A stretch of DNA of 64,000 bases from Coccinella septempunctata. Its lineage: Eukaryota > Arthropoda > Insecta > Coleoptera > Coccinellidae. Position 1 is the stretch's first letter. Each line of letters starts with the position of its first letter. Position numbers and translations under genes: made by a program. This document shows, in pieces, positions 45,948-58,475 of this stretch. Where the stretch lies: positions 8,806,501 through 8,870,500 of the forward strand of contig NC_058191.1 of the NCBI RefSeq assembly GCF_907165205.1, in the 5' to 3' direction. The notes below the pieces were generated by a model that saw only the letters and a program-made list of their open reading frames with translations, made no database searches and was not told the DNA's origin.

Positions 45948-47512
45948 TCTTTTCCACACCACCTATGAGGTAGATTGCTAGGTGCGTTTTATTTTTACAT
46001 GGTGTCCCCTGTAGGCCTAATCCATGGTGTTAGTTTGGTTCTTTTAGGGCGTGTGTGAAGAAGTTGATCAATTTTGTCAATTACTTACACACACTTTCGC
46101 CAGGTTGTTATTACAAATTACAGCATGCTGCGGTATCGCGTACATACTTTTTTTTTCTCTTTTTTTCTGGTACACATGTTCATTTTCAGTTTTTTTTTCT
46201 CTTTTTTTTGGTACACATGTTCATTTTCAGTTTATTGTATATTTCGTTTATTTTCATTTTTCTGTAATTGTTATTTTTTTTTTGTTTTTTCATTTGTGTT
46301 CTTAATTTTTCTCTTTTCTCTTTTTTTCTGGTACACATGTTCATTTTCAGTTTTTTTTCTCTGTTTTCTGGTACACATGTTCATTTTCAGTTTATTGTAT
46401 ATTTCGTATTTTTTCATTTTTCCGTAATTGTTTTTTTTTTGTTTTTTCATTTGTGTTCTTAATTTTTTTAATCTCATTTATTTTTGTAACTAGTCGGAGG
46501 TAGAGTGAAGTAGCTCATGCTAGACTCCGCCTCAAGTATATTTTTTTTCCCTTATTAAGACTATTATTATTACTTTGTGATCAATCCACTGCGGTAGATA
46601 CTACCACTGATCCCCAGACCATCCTCAATCATCAATCCGACTATAATTGTAGCTGAATAATTTTTTGAGGTGGTCCGGCTGGGTTTCGAACCCAGTGAGC
46701 GCATGGGGTGACACTACAGAAACTCCGTTTCTTGCCACCGCTCTACCCATGCGCCTGGTAACACTTGTTAGTGCAGTCTATTTCATGCCAAATACCAGGT
46801 GGCAGTGATTGTTATTAATACGCGGAAGAGACTGTTTGTATGGTATTTTTATTTTATTGAATTATATTATTGGTCATTTCTCAATTTGTTTTTTCAATAA
46901 ACGTACACAGAAGGAACCTTTGAATATAAGAGGTTACGGCCGGTTTCATAATCAAACCTAAAGTCGCTTTAATTTTAAAGCTTCTTTTAACCCAACTAAA
47001 AATGACATTGAAAGAAGCTTTAAACTCAAAGTGACTTTAAATTTGATTATGAAACCGGCCGTTAGTCTTCGAGTTGTAAAAATGTTTCAACAGTAGATTC
47101 TTGAGATCCAAATAAACACGTTTTTCCTGTACCAAAAAAAAGGCAAAATAATGAGTTAGATAAGTGAATTAATATTTAGATTTGTCATTTTCAAGGAAAT
47201 TGCTGAAAAAAAAGATACTTCTACACATTCCCAAAATTTCTGAACTCCCTTAACCTTTGTGAAGCAGTGTATTGTAAACAAGCTTCCACGTCGAAACTAT
47301 ACGTGAACTCTAAAAAATGTCAAACTGCAAGATTGAAATAGCAGATTTCACCTGGCAATACCAGTGTTGGCAGTTATCCATACATAAATAACAACCCCCG
47401 AAAAAGAAAGTCGAGGCATAGTCTATTCTAAACCATATCTTTTATTTTTCGAAGTCGATGACGGATGAAGAATTTCATATTGAAATTCAAAAATAAGATT
47501 TATTAAGTGCAA
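45948..47512 (+). repeat. Array unit 28 (1565 bp), mosaic
   Basis: It begins with the T-subfamily GTGTGAAGAAG and CAGGTTGTTATTAC (shared with unit 36), then has common forms. The tRNA-like block is at 46669-46755 and the foldback at 46937-47061. GAGATCCAAAT and AAGCTTCCACG in its last third are shared with units 33 and 34. Confidence 0.95.
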
Positions 47513-49079
47513 TCTTTTCCACACCACCTATGAGGTAGATTGCTAGGTGCGTTTCATTTTTACATGGTGTCCCCTGTAGGCCTAATCCATGGTGTTAGTT
47601 TGGTTCTTTTAGGGCGTGTGTGATGAAGTTGATCAATTTTGTCAATTACTTACACACACTTTCGCCAGGTTATTATTACAAATTACAGCATGCTGCGGTA
47701 TCGCGTACATACTTTTTTTTTCTTTTTTTTTCTGGTACACATGTTCATTTTCAGTTTTTTTTTCTCTTTTTTTGGTACACATGTTCATTTTCAGTTTATT
47801 GTATATTTCGTATATTTTCATTTTTCTGTAATTGTTATTTTTTTTTGTTTTTTCATTTGTGTTCTTAATTTTTCTCTTTTCTTTTTTTTTCTGGTACACA
47901 TGTTCATTTTCAAATTTTTTTCTCTGTTTCTGGTACACATGTTCATTTTCAGTTTATTGTATATTTCGTATTTTTTCATTTTTCCGTAATTGTTATTGTT
48001 TTTTTTTGTTTTTTCATTTGTGTTCTTAATTTTTTTAATCTCATTTATTTTTGTAACTAGTCGGAGGTAGAGTGAAGTAGCTCATGCTAGACTCCGCCTC
48101 AAGTATATTTTTTTTCCCTTATTAAGACTATTATTATTACTTTGTGATCAATCCACTGCGGTAGATACTACCACTGATCCCCAGACCATCCTCAATCATC
48201 AATCCGACTATAATTGTAGCTGAATAATTTTTTGAGGTGGTCCGGCTGGGTTTCGAACCCAGTGAGCGCATGGGGTGACACTACAGAAACTCCGTTTCTT
48301 GCCACCGCTCTACCCATGCGCCTGGTAACACTTGTTAGTGCAGTCTATTTCATGCCAAATACCAGGTGGCAGTGTTTGTTATCAATACGCGGAAGAGACT
48401 GTTTGTATGGTATTTTTATTTTATTGAATTATATTATTGGTCATTTCTCAATTTGTTTTTTCAATAAACGTACACAGAAGGAACCTTTGAATATAAGAGG
48501 TTACGGCCGGTTTCATAATCAAACCTAAAATCGCTTTAATTTTAAAGCTTCTTTTAACCCAACTAAAAATGACATTGAAAGAAGCTTTAAACTCAAAGTG
48601 ACTTTAAATTTGATTATGAAACCGGCCGTTAGTCTTCGAGTTGTACAAATGTTTCAACAGTAGATTCTTGAGATCGAAATAAACACGTTTTTCCTGTACC
48701 AAAAAAAAGGCAAAATAATGAGTTAGATAAGTGAATTAATATTTAGATTTCTCATTTTCAAGGAAATTGCTGAAAAAAAAGATACTTTTACACATTCCCA
48801 AAATTTCTGAACTCCCTTAACCTTTGTGAAGCAGTGTATTGTAAACAAGCTCCCACGTCGAAACTATACGTGAACTATAAAAAATGTCAAACTGCAAGAT
48901 TGAAATAGCAGATTTCACCTGGCAATACCAGTGTTGGCAGTTATCCATACATAAATAACAACCCCCGAAAAAGAAAGTCGAGGCATAGTCTATTCTAAAC
49001 CATATCTTTTACTTTTCGAAGTCGATGACAGATAAAGAATTTCATATTGAAATTCAAAAATAAGATTTATTAAGTGCAA
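47513..49079 (+). repeat. Array unit 29 (1567 bp)
   Basis: GCGTTTCATTTTT near 47550 is shared with units 30, 32, 34 and 35; GGCAGTGTTTG and CCTAAAATCGC are shared with 30 and 32 (the second also occurs in unit 8). The tRNA-like block is at 48236-48322 and the foldback at 48504-48628. GTTATCAATACG and GAACTATAAAA are private. Confidence 0.95.
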
Positions 49080-50646
49080 TCTTTTCCACACCACCTATGA
49101 GGTAGATTGCTAGGTGCGTTTCATTTTTACATGGTGTCCCCTGTAGGCCTAATCCATGGTGTTAGTTTGGTTCTTTTAGGGCGTGTGTGATGAAGTTGAT
49201 CAATTTTGTCAATTACTTACACACACTTTCGCCAGGTTATTATTACAAATTACAGCATGCTGCGGTATCGCGTACATACTTTTTTTTTCTTTTTTTTTCT
49301 GGTACACATGTTCATTTTCAGTTTTTTTTTCTCTTTTTTTGGTACACATGTTCATTTTCAGTTTATTGTATATTTCGTATATTTTCATTTTTCTGTAATT
49401 GTTATTTTTTTTTGTTTTTTCATTTGTGTTCTTAATTTTTCTCTTTTCTTTTTTTTTCTGGTACACATGTTCATTTTCAAATTTTTTTCTCTGTTTCTGG
49501 TACACATGTTCATTTTCAGTTTATTGTATATTTCGTATTTTTTCATTTTTCCGTAATTGTTATTGTTTTTTTTTGTTTTTTCATTTGTGTTCTTAATTTT
49601 TTTAATCTCATTTATTTTTGTAACTAGTCGGAGGTAGAGTGAAGTAGCTCATGCTAGACTCCGCCTCAAGTATATTTTTTTTCCCTTATTAAGACTATTA
49701 TTATTACTTTGTGAACAATCCACTGCGGTAGATACTACCACTGATCCCCAGACCATCCTCAATCATCAATCCGACTATAATTGTAGCTGAATAATTTTTT
49801 GAGGTGGTCCGGCTGGGTTTCGAACCCAGTGAGCGCATGGGGTGACACTACAGAAACTCCGTTTCTTGCCACCGCTCTACCCATGCGCCTGGTAACACTT
49901 GTTAGTGCAGTCTATTTCATGCCAAATACCAGGTGGCAGTGTTTGTTATTAATACGCGGAAGAGACTGTTTGTATGGTATTTTTATTTTATTGAATTATA
50001 TTATTGGTCATTTCTCAATTTGTTTTTTCAATAAACGTACACAGAAGGAACCTTTGAATATAAGAGGTTACGGCCGGTTTCATAATCAAACCTAAAATCG
50101 CTTTAATTTTAAAGCTTCTTTTAACCCAACTAAAAATGACATTGAAAGAAGCTTTAAACTCAAAGTGACTTTAAATTTGATTATGAAACCGGCCGTTAGT
50201 CTTCGAGTTGTACAAATGTTTCAACAGTAGATTCTTGAGATCGAAATAAACACGTTTTTCCTGTACCAAAAAAAAGGCAAAATAATGAGTTAGATAAGTG
50301 AATTAATATTTAGATTTCTCATTTTCAAGGAAATTGCTGAAAAAAAAGATACTTTTACACATTCCCAAAATTTCTGAACTCCCTTAACCTTTGTGAAGCA
50401 GTGTATTGTAAACAAGCTCCCAAGTCGAAACTATACGTGAACTCTAAAAAATGTCAAACTGCAAGATTGAAATAGCAGATTTCACCTGGCAATACCAGTG
50501 TTGGCAGTTATCCATACATAAATAACAACCCCCGAAAAAGAAAGTCGAGGCATAGTCTATTCTAAACCATATCTTTTATTTTTCGAAGTCGATGACGGAT
50601 GAAGAATTTCATATTGAAATTCAAAAATAAGATTTATTAAGTGCAA
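49080..50646 (+). repeat. Array unit 30 (1567 bp), near-twin of unit 32
   Basis: It has the same marker set as units 29 and 32. The tRNA-like block is at 49803-49889 and the foldback at 50071-50195. TTGTGAACAATCC and TCCCAAGTCG are private. Confidence 0.95.
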
Positions 50647-52210
50647 TCTTTTCCACACCACCTATGGGGTAGATTGCTAGGTGCGTTTTATTTTTACATG
50701 GTGTCCCCTGTAGGCCTAATCCATGGTGTTAGTTTGGTTCTTTTAGGGCGTGTGTGATGAAGTTGATCAATTTTGTCAATTACTTACACACACTTTCGCC
50801 AGGTTATTATTACAAATTACAGCATGCTGCGGTATCGCGTACATACTTTTTTTTCTCTTTTTTTCTGGTACACATGTTCATTTTCAGTTTTTTTTTTCTC
50901 TTTTTTTGGTACACATGTTCATTTTCAGTTTATTGTATATTTCGTATATTTTCATTTTTCTGTAATTGTTATTTTTTTTTGTTTTTTCATTTGTGTTCTT
51001 AATTTTTCTCTTTTCTTTTTTTTTCTGGTACACATGTTCATTTTCAAATTTTTTTCTCTGTTTCTGGTACACATGTTTTTTTCAGTTTATTGTATATTTC
51101 GTATTTTTTCATTTTTCCGTAATTGTTATTGTTTTTTTTGTTTTTTCATTTGTGTTCTTAATTTTTTTAATCTCATTTATTTTTGTAACTAGTCGGAGGT
51201 AGAGTGAAGTAGCTCATGCTAGACTCCGCCTCAAGTATATTTTTTTCCCTTATTAAGACTATTATTATTACTTTGTGATCAATCCACTGCGGTAGATACT
51301 ACCACTGATCCCCAGACCATCCTCAATCATCAATCCGACTATAATTGTAGCTGAATAATTTTTTGAGGTGGTCCGGCTGGGTTTCGAACCCAGTGAGCGC
51401 ATGGGGTGACACTACAGAAACTCCGTTTCTTGCCACCGCTCTACCCATGCGCCTGGTAACACTTGTTAGTGCAGTCTATTTCATGCCAAATACCAGGTGG
51501 CAGTGATTGTTATTAATACGCGGAAGAGACTGTTTGTATGGTATTTTTATTTTATTGAATTATATTATTGGTCATTTCTCAATTTGTTTTTTCAATAAAC
51601 GTACACAGAAGGAACCTTTGAATATAAGAGGTTACGGCCGGTTTCATAATCAAACCTAAAGTCGCTTTAATTTTAAAGCTTCTTTTAACCCAACTAAAAA
51701 TGACATTGAAAGAAGCTTTAAACTCAAAGTGACTTTAAATTTGATTATGAAACCGGCCGTTAATCTTCGAGTTGTACAAATGTTTCAACAGTAGATTCTT
51801 GAGATCGAAATAAACACGTTTTTCCTGTACCAAAAAAAAGGCAAAATAATGAGTTAGATAAGTGAATTAATATTTAGATTTGTCATTTTCAAGGAAATTG
51901 CTGAAAAAAAAGATACTTTTACACATTCCCAAAATTTCTGAACTCCCTTAACCTTTGTGAAGCAGTGTATTGTAAACAAGCTCCCACGTCGAAACTATAC
52001 GTGAACTCTAAAAAATGTCAAACTGCAAGATTGAAATAGCAGATTTCACCTGGCAATACCAGTGTTGGCAGTTATCCATACATAAATAACAACCCCCGAA
52101 AAAGAAAGTCGAGGCATAGTCTATTCTAAACCATATCTTTTATTTTTCGAAGTCGATGACGGATGAAGAATTTCATATTGAAATTCAAAAATAAGATTTA
52201 TTAAGTGCAA
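50647..52210 (+). repeat. Array unit 31 (1564 bp)
   Basis: CCTATGGGGTAG at its start is shared with unit 33 only. The fourth T-rich motif is shortened (ACATGTTTTTTTCAG). The tRNA-like block is at 51367-51453 and the foldback at 51635-51759. CGTTAATCTTCG right after the foldback is private. Confidence 0.95.
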
Positions 52211-53776
52211 TCTTTTCCACACCACCTATGAGGTAGATTGCTAGGTGCGTTTCATTTTTACATGGTGTCCCCTGTAGGCCTAATCCATGGTGTTAGTTTG
52301 GTTCTTTTAGGGCGTGTGTGATGAAGTTGATCAATTTTGTCAATTACTTACACACACTTTCGCCAGGTTATTATTACAAATTACAGCATGCTGCGGTATC
52401 GCGTACATACTTTTTTTTTCTTTTTTTTTCTGGTACACATGTTCATTTTCAGTTTTTTTTTCTCTTTTTTTGGTACACATGTTCATTTTCAGTTTATTGT
52501 ATATTTCGTATATTTTCATTTTTCTGTAATTGTTATTTTTTTTTGTTTTTTCATTTGTGTTCTTAATTTTTCTCTTTTCTTTTTTTTTCTGGTACACATG
52601 TTCATTTTCAAATTTTTTTCTCTGTTTCTGGTACACATGTTCATTTTCAGTTTATTGTATATTTCGTATTTTTTCATTTTTCCGTAATTGTTATTGTTTT
52701 TTTTTGTTTTTTCATTTGTGTTCTTAATTTTTTTAATCTCATTTATTTTTGTAACAAGTCGGAGGTAGAGTGAAGTAGCTCATGCTAGACTCCGCCTCAA
52801 GTATATTTTTTTTCCCTTATTAAGACTATTATTATTACTTTGTGATCAATCCACTGCGGTAGATACTACCACTGATCCCCAGACCATCCTCAATCATCAA
52901 TCCGACTATAATTGTAGCTGAATAATTTTTTGAGGTGGTCCGGCTGGGTTTCGAACCCAGTGAGCGCATGGGGTGACACTACAGAAACTCCGTTTCTTGC
53001 CACCGCTCTACCCATGCGCCTGGTAACACTTGTTAGTGCAGTCTATTTCATGCCAAATACCAGGTGGCAGTGTTTGTTATTAATACGCGGAAGAGACTGT
53101 TTGTATGGTATTTTTATTTTATTGAATTATATTATTGGTCATTTCTCAATTTGTTTTTTCAATAAACGTACACAGAAGGAACCTTTGAATATAAGAGGTT
53201 ACGGCCGGTTTCATAATCAAACCTAAAATCGCTTTAATTTTAAAGCTTCTTTTAACCCAACTAAAAATGACATTGAAAGAAGCTTTAAACTCAAAGTGAC
53301 TTTAAATTTGATTATGAAACCGGCCGTTAGTCTTCGAGTTGTACAAATGTTTCAACAGTAGATTCTTGAGATCGAAATAAACACGTTTTTCCTGTACCAA
53401 AAAAAAGGCAAAATAATGAGTTAGATAAGTGAATTAATATTTAGATTTCTCATTTTCAAGGAAATTGCTGAAAAAAAAGATACTTTTACACATTCCCAAA
53501 ATTTCTGAACTCCCTTAACCTTTGTGAAGCAGTGTATTGTAAACAAGCTCCCACGTCGAAACTATACGTGAACTCTAAAAATGTCAAACTGCAAGATTGA
53601 AATAGCAGATTTCACCTGGCAATACCAGTGTTGGCAGTTATCCATACATAAATAACAACCCCCGAAAAAGAAAGTCGAGGCATAGTCTATTCTAAACCAT
53701 ATCTTTTATTTTTCGAAGTCGATGACGGATGAAGAATTTCATATTGAAATTCAAAAATAAGATTTATTAAGTGCAA
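52211..53776 (+). repeat. Array unit 32 (1566 bp), near-twin of unit 30
   Basis: GCGTTTCATTTTT, GGCAGTGTTTG and CCTAAAATCGC match unit 30. The tRNA-like block is at 52934-53020 and the foldback at 53202-53326. GTAACAAGTCGG and one A fewer in CTCTAAAAATGTC are private. Confidence 0.95.
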
Positions 53777-55342
53777 TCTTTTCCACACCACCTATGGGGT
53801 AGATTGCTAGGTGCGTTTTATTTTTACATGGTGTCCCCTGTAGGCCTAATCCATGGTGTTAGTTTGGTTCTTTTAGGGCGTGTGTGATGAAGTTGATCAA
53901 TTTTGTCAATTACTTACACACACTTTCGCCAGGTTATTATTACAAATTACAGCATGCTGCGGTATCGCGTACATACTTTTTTTTTCTCTTTTTTTCTGGT
54001 ACACATGTTCATTTTCAGTTTTTTTTTTCTCTTTTTTTGGTACACATGTTCATTTTCAGTTTATTGTATATTTCGTATATTTTCATTTTTCTGTAATTGT
54101 TATTTTTTTTGTTTTTTCATTTGTGTTCTTAATTTTTCTCTTTTCTTTTTTTTTCTGGTACACATGTTCATTTTCAAATTTTTTTCTCTGTTTCTGGTAC
54201 ACATGTTCATTTTCAGTTTATTGTATATTTCGTATTTTTTCATTCTTCCGTTATTGTTATTGTTTTTTTTGTTTTTTCATTTGTGTTCTTAATTTTTTTA
54301 ATCTCATTTATTTTTGTAACTAGTCGGAGGTAGAGTGAAGTAGCTCATGCTAGACTCCGCCTCAAGTATATTTTTTTTCCCTTATTAAGACTATTATTAT
54401 TACTTTGTGATCAATCCACTGCGGTAGATACTACCACTGATCCCCAGACCATCCTCAATCATCAATCCGACTATAATTGTAGCTGAATAATTTTTTGAGG
54501 TGGTCCGGCTGGGTTTCGACCCCAGTGAGCGCATGGGGTGACACTACAGAAACTCCGTTTCTTGCCACCGCTCTACCCATGCGCCTGGTAACACTTGTTA
54601 GTGCAGTCTATTTCATGCCAAATACCAGGTGGCAGTGATTGTTATTAATACGCGGAAGAGACTGTTTGTATGGTATTTTTATTTTATTGAATTATATTAT
54701 TGGTCATTTCTCAATTTGTTTTTTCAATAAACGTACACAGAAGGAACCTTTGAATATAAGAGGTTACGGCCGGTTTCATAATCAAACCTAAAGTCGCTTT
54801 AATTTTAAAGCTTCTTTTAACCCAACTAAAAATGACATTGAAAGAAGCTTTAAACTCAAAGTGACTTTAAATTTGATTATGAAACCGGCCGTTAGTCTTC
54901 GAGTTGTAAAAATGTTTCAACAGTAGATTCTTGAGATCCAAATAAACACGTTTTTCCTGTACCAAAAAAAAGGCAAAATAATGAGTTAGATAAGTGAATT
55001 AATATTTAGATTTGTCATTTTCAAGGAAATTGCTGAAAAAAAAGATACTTTTACACATTCCCAAAATTTCTGAACTCCCTTAACCTTTGTGAAGCAGTGT
55101 ATTGTAAACAAGCTTCCACGTCGAAACTATACGTGAACTCTAAAAAATGTCAAACTGCAAGATTGAAATAGCAGATTTCACCTGGCAATACCAGTGTTGG
55201 CAGTTATCCATACATAAATAACAACCCCCGAAAAAGAAAGTCGAGGCATAGTCTATTCTAAACCATATCTTTTATTTTTCGAAGTCGATGACGGATGAAG
55301 AATTTCATATTGAAATTCAAAAATAAGATTTATTAAGTGCAA
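53777..55342 (+). repeat. Array unit 33 (1566 bp), B-box variant
   Basis: It starts with CCTATGGGGTAG as in unit 31. The tRNA-like block, 54499-54585, has TTTCGACCCC, which changes one invariant base of the B box. The foldback is at 54767-54891. CATTCTTCCGTTATTG, GAGATCCAAAT and AAGCTTCCACG are shared with unit 34. Confidence 0.95.
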
Positions 55343-56907
55343 TCTTTTCCACACCACCTATGAGGTAGATTGCTAGGTGCGTTTCATTTTTACATGGTGT
55401 CCCCTGTAGGCCTAATCCATGGTGTTAGTTTGGTTCTTTTAGGGCGTGTGTGATGAAGTTGATCAATTTTGTCAATTACTTACACACACTTTCGCCAGGT
55501 TATTATTACAAATTACAGCATGCTGCGGTATCGCGTACATACTTTTTTTTTCTCTTTTTTTCTGGTACACATGTTCATTTTCAGTTTTTTTTTCTCTTTT
55601 TTTGGTACACATGTTCATTTTCAGTTTATTGTATATTTCGTATATTTTCATTTTTCTGTAATTGTTATTTTTTTTGTTTTTTCATTTGTGTTCTTAATTT
55701 TTCTCTTTTCTTTTTTTTTCTGGTACACATGTTCATTTTCAAATTTTTTTCTCTGTTTCTGGTACACATGTTCATTTTCAGTTTATTGTATATTTCGTAT
55801 TTTTTCATTCTTCCGTTATTGTTATTGTTTTTTTTGTTTTTTCATTTGTGTTCTTAATTTTTTTAATCTCATTTATTTTTGTAACTAGTCGGAGGTAGAG
55901 TGAAGTAGCTCATGCTAGACTCCGCCTCAAGTATATTTTTTTTCCCTTATTAAGACTATTATTATTACTTTGTGATCAATCCACTGCGGTAGATACTACC
56001 ACTGATCCCCAGACCATCCTCAATCATCAATCCGACTATAATTGTAGCTGAATAATTTTTTGAGGTGGTCCGGCTGGGTTTCGACCCCAGTGAGCGCATG
56101 GGGTGACACTACAGAAACTCCGTTTCTTGCCACCGCTCTACCCATGCGCCTGGTAACACTTGTTAGTGCAGTCTATTTCATGCCAAATACCAGGTGGCAG
56201 TGATTGTTATTAATACGCGGAAGAGACTGTTTGTATGGTATTTTTATTTTATTGAATTATATTATTGGTCATTTCTCAATTTGTTTTTTCAATAAACGTA
56301 CACAGAAGGAACCTTTGAATATAAGAGGTTACGGCCGGTTTCATAATCAAACCTAAAGTCGCTTTAATTTTAAAGCTTCTTTTAACCCAACTAAAAATGA
56401 CATTGAAAGAAGCTTTAAACTCAAAGTGACTTTAAATTTGATTATGAAACCGGCCGTTAGTCTTCGAGTTGTAAAAATGTTTCAACAGTAGATTCTTGAG
56501 ATCCAAATAAACACGTTTTTCCTGTACCAAAAAAAAGGCAAAATAATGAGTTAGATAAGTGAATTAATATTTAGATTTGTCATTTTCAAGGAAATTGCTG
56601 AAAAAAAAGATACTTTTACACATTCCCAAAATTTCTGAACTCCCTTAACCTTTGTGAAGCAGTGTATTGTAAACAAGCTTCCACGTCGAAACTATACGTG
56701 AACTCTAAAAAATGTCAAACTGCAAGATTGAAATAGCAGATTTCACCTGGCAATACCAGTGTTGGCAGTTATCCATACATAAATAACAACCCCCGAAAAA
56801 GAAAGTCGAGGCATAGTCTATTCTAAACCATATCTTTTATTTTTCGAAGTCGATGACGGATGAAGAATTTCATATTGAAATTCAAAAATAAGATTTATTA
56901 AGTGCAA
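55343..56907 (+). repeat. Array unit 34 (1565 bp), B-box variant
   Basis: It has the same B-box change and the same linked variants as unit 33, but starts with GCGTTTCATTTTT instead of CCTATGGGG. The tRNA-like block is at 56064-56150 and the foldback at 56332-56456. Confidence 0.95.
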
Positions 56908-58475
56908 TCTTTTCCACACCACCTATGAGGTAGATTGCTAGGTGCGTTTCATTTTTACATGGTGTCCCCTGTAGGCCTAATCCATGGTGTTAGTTTGGTT
57001 CTTTTAGGGCGTGTGTGATGAAGTTGATCAATTTTGTCAATTACTTACACACACTTTCGCCAGGTTATTATTACAAATTACAGCATGCTGCGGTATCGCG
57101 TACATACTTTTTTTTTCTCTTTTTTTCTGGTACACATGTTCATTTTCAGTTTTTTTTTCTCTTTTTTTGGTACACATGTTCATTTTCAGTTTATTGTATA
57201 TTTCGTATATTTTCATTTTTCTGTAATTGTTATTTTTTTTTGTTTTTTCATTTGTGTTCTTAATTTTTCTCTTTTCTTTTTTTTTCTGGTACACATGTTC
57301 ATTTTCAAATTTTTTTCTCTGTTTCTGGTACACATGTTCATTTTCAGTTTATTGTATATTTCGTATTTTTTCATTTTTCCGTAATTGTTATTGTTTTTTT
57401 TTTGTTTTTTCATTTGTGTTCTTAATTTTTTTAATCTCATTTATTTTTGTAACTAGTCGGAGGTAGAGTGAAGTAGCTCATGCTAGACTCCGCCTCAAGT
57501 ATATTTTTTTTCCCTTATTAAGACTATTATTATTACTTTGTGATCAATCCACTGCGGTAGATACTACCACTGATCCCCAGACCATCCTCAATCATCAATC
57601 CGACTATAATTGTAGCTGAATAATTTTTTGAGGTGGTCCGGCTGGGTTTCGAACCCAGTGAGCGCATGGGGTGACACTACAGAAACTCCGTTTCTTGCCA
57701 CCGCTCTACCCATGCGCCTGGTAACACTTGTTAGTGCAGTCTATTTCATGCCAAATACCAGGTGGCAGTGATTGTTATTAATACGCGGAAGAGACTGTTT
57801 GTATGGTATTTTTATTTTATTGAATTATATTATTGGTCATTTCTCAATTTGTTTTTTCAATAAACATACACAGAAGGAACCTTTGAATATAAGAGGTTAC
57901 GGCCGGTTTCATAATCAAACCTAAAGTCGCTTTAATTTTAAAGCTTCTTTTAACCCAACTAAAAATGACATTGAAAGAAGCTTTAAACTCAAAGTGACTT
58001 TAAATTTGATTATGAAACCGGCCGTTAGTCTTCGAGTTGTACAAATGTTTCAACAGTAGATTCTTGAGATCGAAATAAACACGTTTTTCCTGTACCAAAA
58101 AAAAGGCAAAATAATGAGTTAGATAAGTGAATTAATATTTATATTTCTCATTTTCAAGGAAATTGCTGAAAAAAAAGATACTTTTACACATTCCCAAAAT
58201 TTCTGAACTCCCTTAACCTTTGTGAAGCAGTGTATTGTAAACAAGCTCCCACGTCGAAACTATACGTGAACTCTAAAAAATGTCAAACTGCAAGATTGAA
58301 ATAGCAGATTTCACCTGGCAATACCAGTGTTGGCAGTTATCCATACATAAATAACAACCCCCGAAAAAGAAAGTCGAGGCATAGTCTATTCTAAACCATA
58401 TCTTTTATTTTTCGAAGTCGATGACGGATGAAGAATTTCATATTGAAATTCAAAAATAAGATTTATTAAGTGCAA
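56908..58475 (+). repeat. Array unit 35 (1568 bp)
   Basis: It starts with GCGTTTCATTTTT, like unit 34, but has the normal B box. The tRNA-like block is at 57632-57718 and the foldback at 57900-58024. AATAAACATACAC and TTTATATTTCTC are private. Confidence 0.95.

Noticed and set aside
48232..48528. 98-aa open frame crossing the tRNA-like block, also at 49799 and 52930
   Set aside because: Present only in the three units sharing one T substitution that removes a stop codon; it runs through the tRNA-like block and into the foldback, so it is chance.
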